DNA of 64,000 bases from Diogma glabrata. Its lineage: Eukaryota > Arthropoda > Insecta > Diptera > Cylindrotomidae. A model generated the notes under the pieces. That model worked only from the letters and a program-made list of their open reading frames with translations, had not been told where the DNA came from and did no database searches. The stretch covers positions 79,806,796 to 79,870,795 of the forward strand of contig OY856187.1 of NCBI GenBank assembly GCA_963693315.1, in the 5' to 3' direction. Shown piece after piece: positions 22,981-33,072 of the stretch (position 1 is the stretch's first letter; the number at the start of each line of letters is the position of its first letter). A program made the translations under genes and the position numbers.

Positions 22981-22984
22981 ATTT

Positions 22985-23558
22985 TTCGGCAAACGGCTCT
23001 TTAACTTTACTGCCGCTAGGGAGTTAGTTAAAGTCTTCCTTTTTTTACTTATAATCAAAGCGGCTGTATCGCCAGTAACGGTATTTTCATTTTATTTTTA
23101 CGGCGGTAGTAAAGTAACATTTTTTATTTATTATTTTGTTATTTTCTCAAACAAATTGTATAACTACGACAACAAAAAATAAAATATTATCTGTACTGAT
23201 TGGATTATGAAAATTTGAATTATTATATGTAACTATGACAGATTGGATTATGAAATTTTGAATTATTGTACAACTATGACAACAAAACATAACAAATAGT
23301 TTGATTGGTTAATGAAATTTTGAAATGGAGCTTGCTTTGATTTATTTATACAAATTTAAATATTTTTTTTACTTTCTGGACGCAATTATGACGGTAATAA
23401 ATCATTTTTATAAAAATTTTGATGCATTAATTTCATATTTATAGAAAATTTAAACGTTTGCCGAAACAATAGTGTATTTAATTCGGAGCTAAAGTGACTT
23501 TTTGTGTAGCGTCTATAATTGTCAAGACGCCAACACCAAAAGATAGACTCAACACCAA
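22985..23558 (+). mobile_element. Repeat family B, copy 1 (minisatellite-bearing, truncated)
   Basis: It begins with TTTTTCGGCAAACGG and later has the inverted CGTTTGCCGAAACAATAGTG (near 23,455). Between them is a TTTTTACGGCGGTAGTAAAG unit, then AT-rich DNA. The distal hairpin half GAGCTAAAGTGACTTTTTGT is present, but its partner is lost because the foldback at 23,567 follows. Other copies are at 39,765 and 42,245. Confidence 0.65.
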
Positions 23559-23566
23559 AAGAATAC

Positions 23567-24453
23567 TAGGGTGGCCTTAAGGTTACTCTAGAGTTTTTTT
23601 TTCATTGTACAGTTTGCGGCACCCACCCCCCCCTATTTCGTGTCAATACCCATAAAAATATTATTTGTAAAATTTGAAATCAATCCTTCAATTCTAAGGC
23701 GTGCCCTCGGCCACCTAAAGTTGAGAGGTTTTGTTCTGGGCCTTAAAAAAAATTTAAATGTTTTGTACGACACCCTCCCATTTCGTGTCAATACCCATAA
23801 AAATATTTTTTGCAAAATTTGAAATCAATTGTTTAATCAAAATCAATTGTTTTCTTAGGGGTGCCCCCGGCCACTTACAGTTGAGAGGTTTCGTTCTGAT
23901 CCTAAAAAAAAAATTAAATTTTTTGTACGACACCCTCCCATTTCGTGTCAATACCCATAAAAATACTATTTACAAATATGAAATCAATCGTTCAATTTTA
24001 AGCCGTGCCCCTGGGCACTTGAAGGTGGCTATTTAAGTGGCGTGGGGCACGCCTTAGAATTGAACGATTGTTTTTAAATTTTGTAAATAATATTTTCATG
24101 GGTATTGACACGAAATGGGAGGATGTCGTACAAAAAATTAATTTTTTTTTTAGGCTCAGAACCAAATCTCTGAACTTTAAGTGGCCGGGCACCCCTTAGA
24201 ATTGAACAATTGATTTCAAATTTTGCAAATAATTTTTTTATGGGTATTGACAAAATGGGAGGGTGTCGAACAAAAAAATTAATTTTTTTTTTTAAGATTC
24301 AGAACAAAGCCTCTCAACTTTAAGTGGCCGGGGACCCAACTTAGAATTGATCTATTGATTTCAAATTTTGCAAATAATATTTTTATGGGTATTGATACGA
24401 AATGGGAGGGTGCCTTACAAAAAATTAAAAAAAATTTTTTAAGGGCCACCCTA
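23567..24453. mobile_element. Foldback element with tandem ~165-bp subrepeats in both arms
   Basis: The outer ends TAGGGTGGCC and GGCCACCCTA are inverted. Flanking 8-bp sequences AAGAATAC (23,559-23,566) and AAGAGTAC (24,454-24,461) differ at one base. The left arm has about 2.5 tandem copies of a unit with CATTTCGTGTCAATACCCAT, CATAAAAATA and a GGCCACYTA-AGTTGAGAGG block. The right arm has about 2.5 copies inverted, and the turn lies near 24,025-24,045. TAGGG ends and an 8-bp duplication suggest hAT mobilisation. ORFs on either strand mirror one another and are not genes. Confidence 0.8.
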
Positions 24454-24468
24454 AAGAGTACGTATAAT

Positions 24469-25203
24469 GGTGCTATTACACACAAATTAAATTCAGCTCC
24501 CATAATCAATTTTGCTGCTACCATAATCTAAAATGTTGATGAAAAATATTTTGTATGAGAAAAAGAGGGATAGCATGCGCGAAATAGATACTAAAACTGC
24601 AAGAAAAGTTAGCTGATAGCAACTGACTTATTGAAAAATTATTTGGTTTACCAATTAACTGCTAGAAAATTGTCAGATGATTTTATCTGCAAATTCAACC
24701 GGTTTAAAACCGATTATAACATTAACTGATTTTCATATTAAAATCATAATAAAAATTATATTATATTAGGTTTAAATGATTAAATACATATTTTTAAGAT
24801 TATAATGTGAAAATGTTACGTTTTCTTTACGTATTTTCGATTCACTTTTTTTTTCAAATCTCAGCGTATTTTCTTATTGTACAAGCTACAACAATTGCTC
24901 TATAAATATTTTATTTTTGAGGTCGCCATTTTGTTGTTTCATTTACTTTTACATTATATAGTTTATTTACAATTTGTACACCCACTAATTTAGATATAAT
25001 CGATTAAATAATATAATATTAATACTAAATAACTAATGGTTTTTTAGAAATTGTTGTTTAAAAATTATTATTACTTCGTAAAATTATTTTTATTTTCTTG
25101 CAATTTTTGATCTTTCGCCATCTACAGTCAAAAAAAATAAATGCTATCATCTGAAAAGTTGATGCTAGGTAGCAACTGAATTTAATTTGTGTGTAATAGC
25201 ACC
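24469..25203. mobile_element. Non-autonomous DNA element with perfect 28-bp terminal inverted repeats
   Basis: GGTGCTATTACACACAAATT followed by AAATTCAG at 24,469 is exactly complementary to the end at 25,176-25,203. The pairing extends two bases further out (ATGG/CCAT). The interior is AT-rich with no transposase. Target duplication is unresolved. It starts 15 bp after the foldback. Confidence 0.8.
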
Positions 25204-25247
25204 ATAAATAGACCAGTCTAGATACCTTAAAAACAGGCAAAAAATGG

Positions 25248-25617
25248 AAAAAAGTAGTAACAGGACGAAAACTATTGGATAAATAAGAAAATATTGCGCA
25301 AATGATGGGAAACATAAATTAAACGTGATCCGAGTTACGGGAGTGAAATGGGGTGAGTTTTCATGGCCAATTATAGGCTATGTGAAAAAATAGCCGGTAT
25401 AAAAGTTATAGACCTTTTTATTACCTACAACTTTTGCTTTAAACATTTTTCAATAGAAGCTCTAGTTTCGCTGAAAATCATGAAAAACCATTTTCTACCC
25501 CTAAAAGTTCACCCCATTTCACCCCCGTAACTCTGATCACGTTTAATTTATGTTTAACATCATTTGCGCAATTCTCTTATTTATCCAATAGTTTTCATCC
25601 TGTTACTAATTTTTTTC
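25248..25617. mobile_element. MITE with ~110-bp inverted arms
   Basis: Arms at 25,248-25,362 and 25,503-25,617 share AGTAACAGGA-GAAAACTATT, GGATAAATAAGA, TTGCGCAAATGATG and ATAAATTAAACGTGATC in inverted orientation. The loop is ~140 bp. No coding. Confidence 0.8.
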
Positions 25618-25703
25618 GCACACAAAGCAATTTTGAGTGGTCTAAAAGTTCCTAATTAAATAATATACTACATATTTCTGAATTTAGAAATAATGGCGTA
25701 AGA

Positions 25704-26845
25704 CAGCGGTTTCCAAACTTTCTGATACTGCGACCCACATAAGAAAAAAATTCAAATTGGCGGCCCCCTTATTAGATAAAACAATAAACTAATATAAGCA
25801 CATTTTCAAGTTGTAAAAAGTAATGCATTCATAGAATAAAACTAAACAAAAATTAATAAAAATTTAGTATGTATATTTATAGAAAAAATTTAATGTGATG
25901 TTTGGATGAGATTTAATGGATGAGCTTGTTTGTTAGCACAAAGTTTCAAATCGTGGTGTTATTGTTGAAATAGCCACCGAAGTTCTTTTTCCACTACTAA
26001 ACGATTTCGATATTTCGATTTCATGACTGCTAAAGCAGCAAATCCGGTTTCGCATAAATACGATGTTACGAATGGTAACAGCACTGTTATAGCTCTAGTC
26101 CGACAAAATAATATAATCTTTTTTTCGTTCCACCCAAAACTGAATTAAAGTTTTACTATCAAATTCCTGTTGCAATGAAGTATCGCAAGATATTTTAATC
26201 AATATGTAAAATCAATATTTTTGTAAAATCAATATCGTTGAATTAATCATTGAAAATCAAACTTACTCAAATTTGCTTTGATCTACTCTACCTCGAACAA
26301 GCTGTGTAGTTGAAAAGTTTATTATTCGATTTTATTTAAATCAGTTATAATTTGGTTTTGGTATTTTTAATAATAAAATGGACCAGTCAGATCTAAATAT
26401 CAGCCCAAAATAAAAAATTTTGCTAATAATAAAATTGTGTGGTTTCTTTTGAAAAATTTTCTAATTTTTGGCGTTCCATTGGTGATCTACTCAAAAGCTG
26501 CTTGGAGCAGCTATTTTGTTCCAAAAGAACGCATGTAATGTGAAAAATGTTTTAGTAAACTTTGCAGATGTTCTATAAAAAGATTTTTGTTTGCTTTAAT
26601 ATTGTTTCCGGTACCGGCGTCATTTAAAATTGGAAACATTCCAAATAAATCCTTTTCTAAATTGGATATCTATAGCTCCAATTTTTTAATGAATGCCATG
26701 ACTATGTCTTTTTGAATCAGAGCATGCATATATGGACCTTGCATTGATTTATTTATTATTATTATTAAATTAAAAACTTCACGACCCCCTTGAGGTTATT
26801 ACGCGACCCCCCTGTGGGTCGCGACCCACAGTTTGGAAACCGCTG
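25704..26845. mobile_element. hAT transposon, 1.14 kb, 8-bp target duplication GCGTAAGA
   Basis: The ends CAGCGGTTTCCAAACTTTCT and AGTTTGGAAACCGCTG are inverted, and GTGGGTCGC/GCGACCCAC motifs sit near both. The exact duplication GCGTAAGA lies at 25,696-25,703 and 26,846-26,853. This end type is well known in hAT elements of the ZBED/SCAND-transposase type. It encodes a broken transposase on the minus strand (next entry) and is internally deleted. Confidence 0.9.
25930..26760 (-). pseudogene. hAT transposase remnant (C-terminal half)
   Basis: From high to low coordinate the minus strand gives AFIKKLEL-stop-ISNLEKDLFGMFPIL, NKNLFIEHLQSLLKHFSHYM, then SLQQEFDSKTLIQFWVERKK (26,100-26,190). A shifted frame gives LLPFVTSYLCETGFAALAVM and KSKYRNRL, and finally TITPRFETLC. 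These are the order and wording of the linker and C-terminal dimerisation region of ZBED5/SCAND3-like hAT transposases. Stops and at least two frame changes make it inactive. The N-terminal BED finger and the first catalytic Asp region are absent. Confidence 0.8.
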
Positions 26846-26853
26846 GCGTAAGA

Positions 26854-27394
26854 CCTCATTTCTTATAAAAAAGGGAACTTTGATAATTAGAAATTTCACT
26901 CTAGGTACCTTAATTTCTATGGTAATTCTATTTTTACTTTGAATATCTACGATGTTTAAAAAATCTCGCGCAACCAATAGTTATTTACATATCGATGGCC
27001 GAACGCCATGGAGGAAATAAAAATAAAAGAGAAAAGCAAATTTGTTTAATAAATTTGCACCAATCAAACTAAAATTGGGTAAATTTATTTGATGAACTCC
27101 TTAAAGTGTTGGTACAATTGTTTTGAAGATGATATAAGACGTCAAAACGTCTTATTACACTTTAAAACCTTTTTATTTATGTATATTCTTTCCAAATATT
27201 TTCGATTTCTATGAAACCTTCTTCTAAGAAATAACCAGTTCTACTAGCTTAAATAGTAATAGAAATGGTTATTTCCCAGAATACCTTATTCTTAGAAATT
27301 TAAAATATTAGGAAAAACTACACACAATTAAAAATTAATAATTAATTTAAGACTTCTTTTCAGCCTTCAAATAATTAAAATTGCCATTACTCAA
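26854..27394. other. Unassigned stretch
   Basis: AT-rich, with no ORF of substance and no repeat match. Confidence 0.4.
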
Positions 27395-27500
27395 TTTCCA
27401 GCCAACAATCCCGTTATATGGCATATTCCCTTATCATGTGACGCACTATCTTTCTCAATGATTAAACCACACATATAGAGTTAAATAAAGTCTCGTTTTT
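27395..27500 (-). repeat. Repeat family A, internal fragment
   Basis: The minus strand matches 28,340-28,440 of the fullest copy, including TAATCATTGAGAAAGATAGT and GCGTCACATGATA-GGAATAT. Confidence 0.6.
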
Positions 27501-28154
27501 TCGTGCAAATAAGCAATTGCATGCCATCGTCACGGAATTGTTCTCTTCTACTATACTCGATTGAATGTCATGTGCACTCACTTGCTTGCATCTAATAACA
27601 GTTTATCACAACTACTGCGATCTTACTTATTTCAACGTACCTTAATGTTAATGTACCATACTACTCCGTAGAAAGATCATTTTTCTCGCTCAAACGCATC
27701 AAAACATATTTGCGATCGTCTATAGCACAAGATCAACTTGACTCCTTTAGCAGTTCTTTATGTTGAGTCAGATTTGACGATATCAATACTTTGATGAAAT
27801 AATCATTGATTTTGTTGATCGTCAACTGAAATATATTTTAAATCGTGATCAAAATATGTTTTAAATTTTAAAAAAGAAATTTTGTAAAGCATTCTAATAT
27901 TCACCACGCTCATGGCTACCAACTATTACACAACATAAACCCGAATAAAATTTATGCAAACCCGAAGATTTCATTAAATATCATAAATTTCGATAAACAA
28001 CCTCAAAGTATTTATAAAATATGGACTTAAAACGTCCCACTCCGATATGTCAAAAACTTTGGTCTGTGGGAAGGGTTTCGTATATGTAGTGCTTGATGAA
28101 GACTAAAATATCTAATTTATTTGTCGTTTTCAATTGTCCCCTAAAATATTTTAG
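27501..28154. other. Unassigned stretch
   Basis: No supported feature. AT-rich with scattered GATCAA-type motifs. Confidence 0.4.
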
Positions 28155-28745
28155 TACTCCAGTCCCTGCTATTGACATACGAATTAACGTGAGATATCAC
28201 TGGCAATAGCAGTGAGATATCACTAGCCAAGGTGACATCTTAGGGGTGATGGCGGATGAACTGTATTCAGTTAACGGAAGCACCCTCCATCTTAGCTGTG
28301 AAATAATCCTTGATGATGAGACGCTATTGCTTCCTTAAAGAAACGACTCTTTATATAACTATGTGTGGGCTTTAATCATTAAGAAAGACAGTGCGTCACA
28401 GGATCAAGGAATATGCAACCGGCTGGATTATTGGCAACTACATTTTTGTTTTGTTTCAGCAACTTGTTGTAAAAATTTGCTATTTCCTTTTTAATTTACT
28501 TTTATTTTCTCTATTCTATCATAAAATATTGGCCTATGTCATATTTTGTCACTGATAGGATTTTTGGTTTAGTTATCCATTCTTTAACAAAAAATATAAA
28601 AAAACAAAAAAAGGAAGATTTACGTCAACACCTTTGAACGTATGTTGTTGTGGGACCTTGGTCTTAAAAGGTTTTTAAGTGTTATTGTGATATTGTTATT
28701 CCTACTACACAACACATTTTATTAAAAAAAAATGGCATACTGACG
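28155..28745 (+). repeat. Repeat family A, most complete copy (~590 bp)
   Basis: It starts TACTCCAGTCCCTGCTATTG and carries two nearby GAGATATCACT motifs, then AACTGTATTCAGTTAACGGA and ATGTGTGGGCTTTAATCATT. It ends with an ATGTTGTTGTGGGACC block and ACACAACACATTTTATTAAA. At least six other copies or fragments in the window define it as a dispersed family. No ORF, so it is non-autonomous; class unknown. Confidence 0.7.
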
Positions 28746-28963
28746 AATATTTTTGTTTACCAAGTTAGACAGGTTATGATCTAAAACGCTGAGAAATTCT
28801 TGTACACTTGTCGAGAAATAATTGTACACACCCCCGACTTCAATTTTTTTCAAATATATTTTATTTTCTCAACGAACGAATCTTTGCGGCCTTTGTTGTG
28901 TTTACTCTATTTGTTACTTCTGGTTTAGGTTTTTATTATTTCCCTTATTAAACATTTAATTTA

Positions 28964-29905
28964 GTGATTATTATAATTTCAATTCTTCAAGTTTTTTCAT
29001 CGCAGAGATCTCTTATAGTGGTTGGTGGTGCTTCGGATAAATTCTCAATTCAAGCCAGTATTCCTCAGGGTTCGGTTCTTACACCAACCTTTTTTCTGGT
29101 TTTTATCAACGATTTGTTATCTATCACCACAAACCGAATATATAGCTCTTCGAAAGTTCTATCTTACATTCATTTTAAGAGAATGAAGAAGAAAGGAAGA
29201 AACAGTTATCTAGTCGAACTGCTAATTATAATCGTAGAAAAATGGATGAATCCCTGGATCTTGAATCAATTCTGGACTGGTGTAAAGTGAACCTTATGAC
29301 ATTTAATTCTATAGTTTTGTCCTGTAAAACCTCACTGTGCAACTCCAATTCAACGTTTGCCAGACAAGCATTAATAAACTCACCAACACTTAAACTTTTG
29401 CGTACTAATATCAACCACAAACGGAAATGACACGATCATATTTGTTCCGTGGCGAAATTAGAGTCCCAACAACTTCGTTTCCTACGTTGCAGTAAAAGTT
29501 TTATCTCTCCATCTGAAATAACTACGATGTATAAAGAATTTATCCGACCTATCCACGAATTCAACCCCCATTTATGGGTTGCAGTACCAGAAATCTCTAA
29601 ATTTTGTCGACAGAGTCCATAGGCGGGGCGGGTGGTATTGAAGCCGATTGATGATCCAATGACAACATCAGATATGGATTCGCATCATACAAGGGTTGTT
29701 GGAGCTTTTATACTATACTACGCTATGTTCTAAAGAAATTAATCACTTAATACCTTCATTACGTAGATTTTCACCAGCCACACGACAATCTTCGCATTCT
29801 TATAAGCATTCCTTAGAAGTCCCATATGTGAAAAAATCTTTTTATAACGACTCCTTCCTTTCACATTTCGTAATTCGATTAAACCATGATATCAAATGTT
29901 AACTT
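28964..29905 (+). pseudogene. LINE reverse-transcriptase C-terminal fragment
   Basis: Plus-strand frames give SIPQGSVLTPTFFLVFINDL (B motif) and then RIYSSSKV, where FADD should be, so the catalytic Asp pair is lost. Next are MDESLDLESILDWCKVNLMT, FNSIVLSCKTSL, PSEITTMYKEFIRPIHEFNP and finally INHLIPSLRRFSPATRQSSH. This matches the RT palm-to-C-terminal order of Jockey/CR1-group LINEs, including the typical 'LIP...R.TR.S...' tail. At least four frame changes. It has the same general family style as 3,620-4,610 but opposite strand. Confidence 0.7.
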
Positions 29906-31529
29906 ATAATTTATTTTTATCACTTGACCGGAATGAACTAATATTCATAAAAACCCGGAGAAATAGTCCTAGCTCCGGAGCTTCGAAGACGTACCTTCAA
30001 ACCCGAAGTCTTCGGAATAAAAAGTATGAGTTGGTAACCCTGCCACGCCTCAAAATTCGCTGTTACCAAGATTATCAAAAATTTTAAAATTAATAAAAAT
30101 ATGTATTCTTTATATTTAGCATAAAGCTAATTTTTTTTATTTTCATTCATACATAGTTCTTAGAATTATATCCATACTATACAGTAGTTATTATTCATAG
30201 TTCTCATGTTGATTCACACAACCAATCTAAATTATTCGTACTGCCAAAACTTATCTCGGATCGTGCCAATTAAACTAACAGATCAAATTTGATCAAAGGC
30301 GTAGCAAAGTAAAATTATTTAAACCAAATAACTTGAATCATTTAGACCGGAAATCTAATTAACTCACGTCGATCAAGAATTATAAATCATAGATTATATA
30401 TTATATAGCAATAAACATAGAAATATCTTATTTTCTTTATTTGCATTTCTTTGACAAACAAGCACTACATAATTTGTTTATCTTTATCCTGGCTATTCGG
30501 TAACAACAAACAACAACAAAATTGTTGGTAAACAAAAATTTTAAGATTCAACCCTAAAAGTAAAATCTTTAATAAAAAATAAACTTGAACATATTTTCTT
30601 ATAAACAATAAAAATACGTAGGCATTATTCGAGTATATAAGACGATTTGCTTTGTATGTGTGTTGTTTTGCTTTACTTTTTGGAGGGAAATATAATATAA
30701 GGCATAAGACGATATAGTGTAAGAAACAAAGCAAAAAGGAGCAGATGCCATATTCGAACTTAAAACTTTTTCATGACTTTGTTTCGCTTTCATAGTTTTG
30801 TTATTAAATTTTCGTTGTTTTTATAACAGGTGCAAAGTTACAACAAACACAAAGAAATGTTTATTTTTATAAATGAACGGGTTGATGTTTACATTTTATG
30901 ATACTAAGCAACAACCAGGGGGACATGGTATACTGACACAAAACATATTTCACATCAAAATAACATATGGTTCATTATTATAGAGTTTAAAACATGACTT
31001 TATCATCACACACTGACACAACCTCAACATACTTTTAAATAGAAGTACATAATTCTTTTTTACTTTAAATTCTAAAATATGTTCACACGATAATTCTTGT
31101 TTCAACAAGACAAAATTCTTCGATTCTTTTAAAAAGAATACAAGAACAAAAAAAATTTAAGTAACATTGAACTCAACTCAAATAAAAAAAAAAGAATTTT
31201 TATTTTATTCTTTAAGAAAAAAAATTTATATATTATTTTTGTTCCAGTGTTTCGTTTTGTTCCGACAATTCAAACATATGATTTTTGTATTTGTGTTAGT
31301 TCTATTATTTATATTTCCGGTTGAACTTATGCGAGTATGACGGTTATCAAATTATTAACATTTAATACAAAATTAATGCTTTCGATCAATTGTGAACAGA
31401 TACTCGAATTTTGTTGTTGTGTAAGAAAAAAGTTATTACGGTTTGTGTGGTCTTGTTAACGAGATCCTAGTGAAATGTTATATGAAAACTCGTTTCTTCG
31501 AGCAAGCAATGGCACAATAATGAAAAGAT
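29906..31529. other. Unassigned AT-rich stretch
   Basis: Only short low-complexity ORFs, with no motif or internal repeat recognised. Confidence 0.4.
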
Positions 31530-31600
31530 TACATCAGCCTAGTAATATCTCACTGTTATTGTCAGTGGTTTGTGATATCTCACGTTAACTCATATACCTG
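31530..31600 (-). repeat. Repeat family A, proximal-end fragment
   Basis: AGTAATATCTCACTGTTATT and GTGATATCTCACGTTAACT are the reverse of the start of the 28,155 copy. Confidence 0.55.
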
Positions 31601-31739
31601 CACGTTCTAATTCAAATATCGTTGGAAAACACGGTTTTCGATCTAAAAACAATCAGCAGCTGTGTTCTTTAGCTCGTTGCTATAATTGAAAAACTTAGCT
31701 TTGGTATAAACCCAGACGCAGATGAATAACCGTCTATAG

Positions 31740-31885
31740 TAACCGATAATTTGTAACATTTAGACCGGACGTCCTCTTTTAAGAGGACAAGTCCTCTTTT
31801 AAAGCTGAAAAAATGTGTCCGGCATCTTTTTTCAAAATAATGGTTTTTGTCCTCTTTTTGGACATGCGTCATACATAAATCGCCA
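31740..31885. repeat. Stretch with repeated GTCCTCTTTT motif
   Basis: GTCCTCTTTTAAGAGGACAA followed by GTCCTCTTTTAAA forms a local hairpin, and GTCCTCTTTTTGGACATGCG lies further on. It resembles a transposon terminus but no partner end was found. Confidence 0.3.
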
Positions 31886-31972
31886 AACATCTTGGATATT
31901 TATGTTATCTTTTGAATAAAGTGTTTCTAATTACATTTTTAATGTGCTGCTAAAGCTAATTATCACACAACG

Positions 31973-32545
31973 AATGGTTTGAGGACGAATGCCGCCAAAC
32001 CGTTGAACATAAACAAAAACTGCGAGAAAAATGGTTAACAAGGAACACCCGAAGCTCTCAAGCTGATTATCTATGCGCCAGGAAAGCCTCAGCGAAACTT
32101 CTACGTAAAAAGAAACGCGAACACATGAAGAGCTGTATCAAAAACATTAACCAATATGCGGCCAACGGAAATTCGAAAGTGTTTTGCCAATGCACGGAAT
32201 CTAACAAAAGATTTCCACCCGAGATCTACAGTCATCAAAAATGGAAATAATGAACTTACTACAAGTGAACGTGATGTGTTGGCAGTGTGGCGATCCCACT
32301 TTCAAGACCTACTGAATAGGACGAATGAAGTTCATCCTATTCGAGCAATTGCTCCGTCAAATGAGGAGATTTTTGTTCCTTACCCAGCAATAGAAGAAGT
32401 GGAAGGTGCCATAAAAAACTAAGAAATGGCAAATCACCATGTCGATAGAATTCCCGCAGAACTATTTAAGAATGGAGGAGCAGCTCTGGTCTCACGTATA
32501 TACGATCTGATCCCTGCAATCTGGGACCTGCAATCGCCCGGAAAA
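31973..32545 (+). pseudogene. RTE-like LINE fragment, endonuclease-RT junction
   Basis: Frame one (31,973-32,150) reads NEWFEDECRQTVEHKQKLRE and ends RKKKREHMKSCIKNI, the linker after the endonuclease. Frame two (32,156-32,545) reads FHPRSTVIKNGNNELTTSER, VWRSHFQDLLNR, IEEVEGAIKN-stop, then HHVDRIPAELFKNGGAAL and LIPAIWDL, the first RT blocks of RTE-type LINEs. One frameshift near 32,150 and a stop at 32,420 inactivate it. The fragment at 52,098 covers the other end of the same kind of protein. Confidence 0.75.
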
Positions 32546-33072
32546 TGATCATAAAATTAGAACAAACAAATAAATTATTATATGAAGTTTACACACGAAA
32601 TCATGGCATGTTTAGTATAATTTTCAAAATGTCTGGCGAGTTTAAAAAATTCAAAAATTGATTTATACTACACTACAATTAAGTTGTGCAGTTGTGCGTA
32701 AAACGTTGTACATTGTACATTGTACGTTGTACAAAAGCCCTCGTTTCGCGTCGGGCTTCAATATGAACCGCAGGCGTAATCTTCTACTTTCAGCCCTCGA
32801 TATGTAAATAACTATTAATGATCTTAGTCCGGAAACTAAAATGGAACAGAAAATATTTGTTTTCAAAAGAAAAATTAAAACCTTTTTGTTTGAAAATTTA
32901 TGAAATCACCCTAAACAAATTTTGCTATAATTTTGTTGTCATATTAATCTATTAATTATTTATTCTTCACAAATTATAAGTAAGTATTGCATTTTCTTGT
33001 TTCATAATTGTATATTTTTTTATATTTGCTATTTTTATACATATTTCTAAAAAACTATTATAATTAACTATA
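32546..33072. other. Unassigned stretch
   Basis: It contains a short GTACATTGTACATTGTACGT tandem near 32,710 but no gene. Confidence 0.4.

Noticed and set aside
23640..24524. ORFs of 60-92 codons on both strands
   Set aside because: They read the same ~165-bp foldback subrepeats in both directions, so they are products of inverted repeats, not genes.
24469..25203. hAT assignment for the 28-bp-TIR element
   Set aside because: The ends are perfect, but the 8 bases on each side do not match, so no 8-bp duplication supports hAT; superfamily left open.
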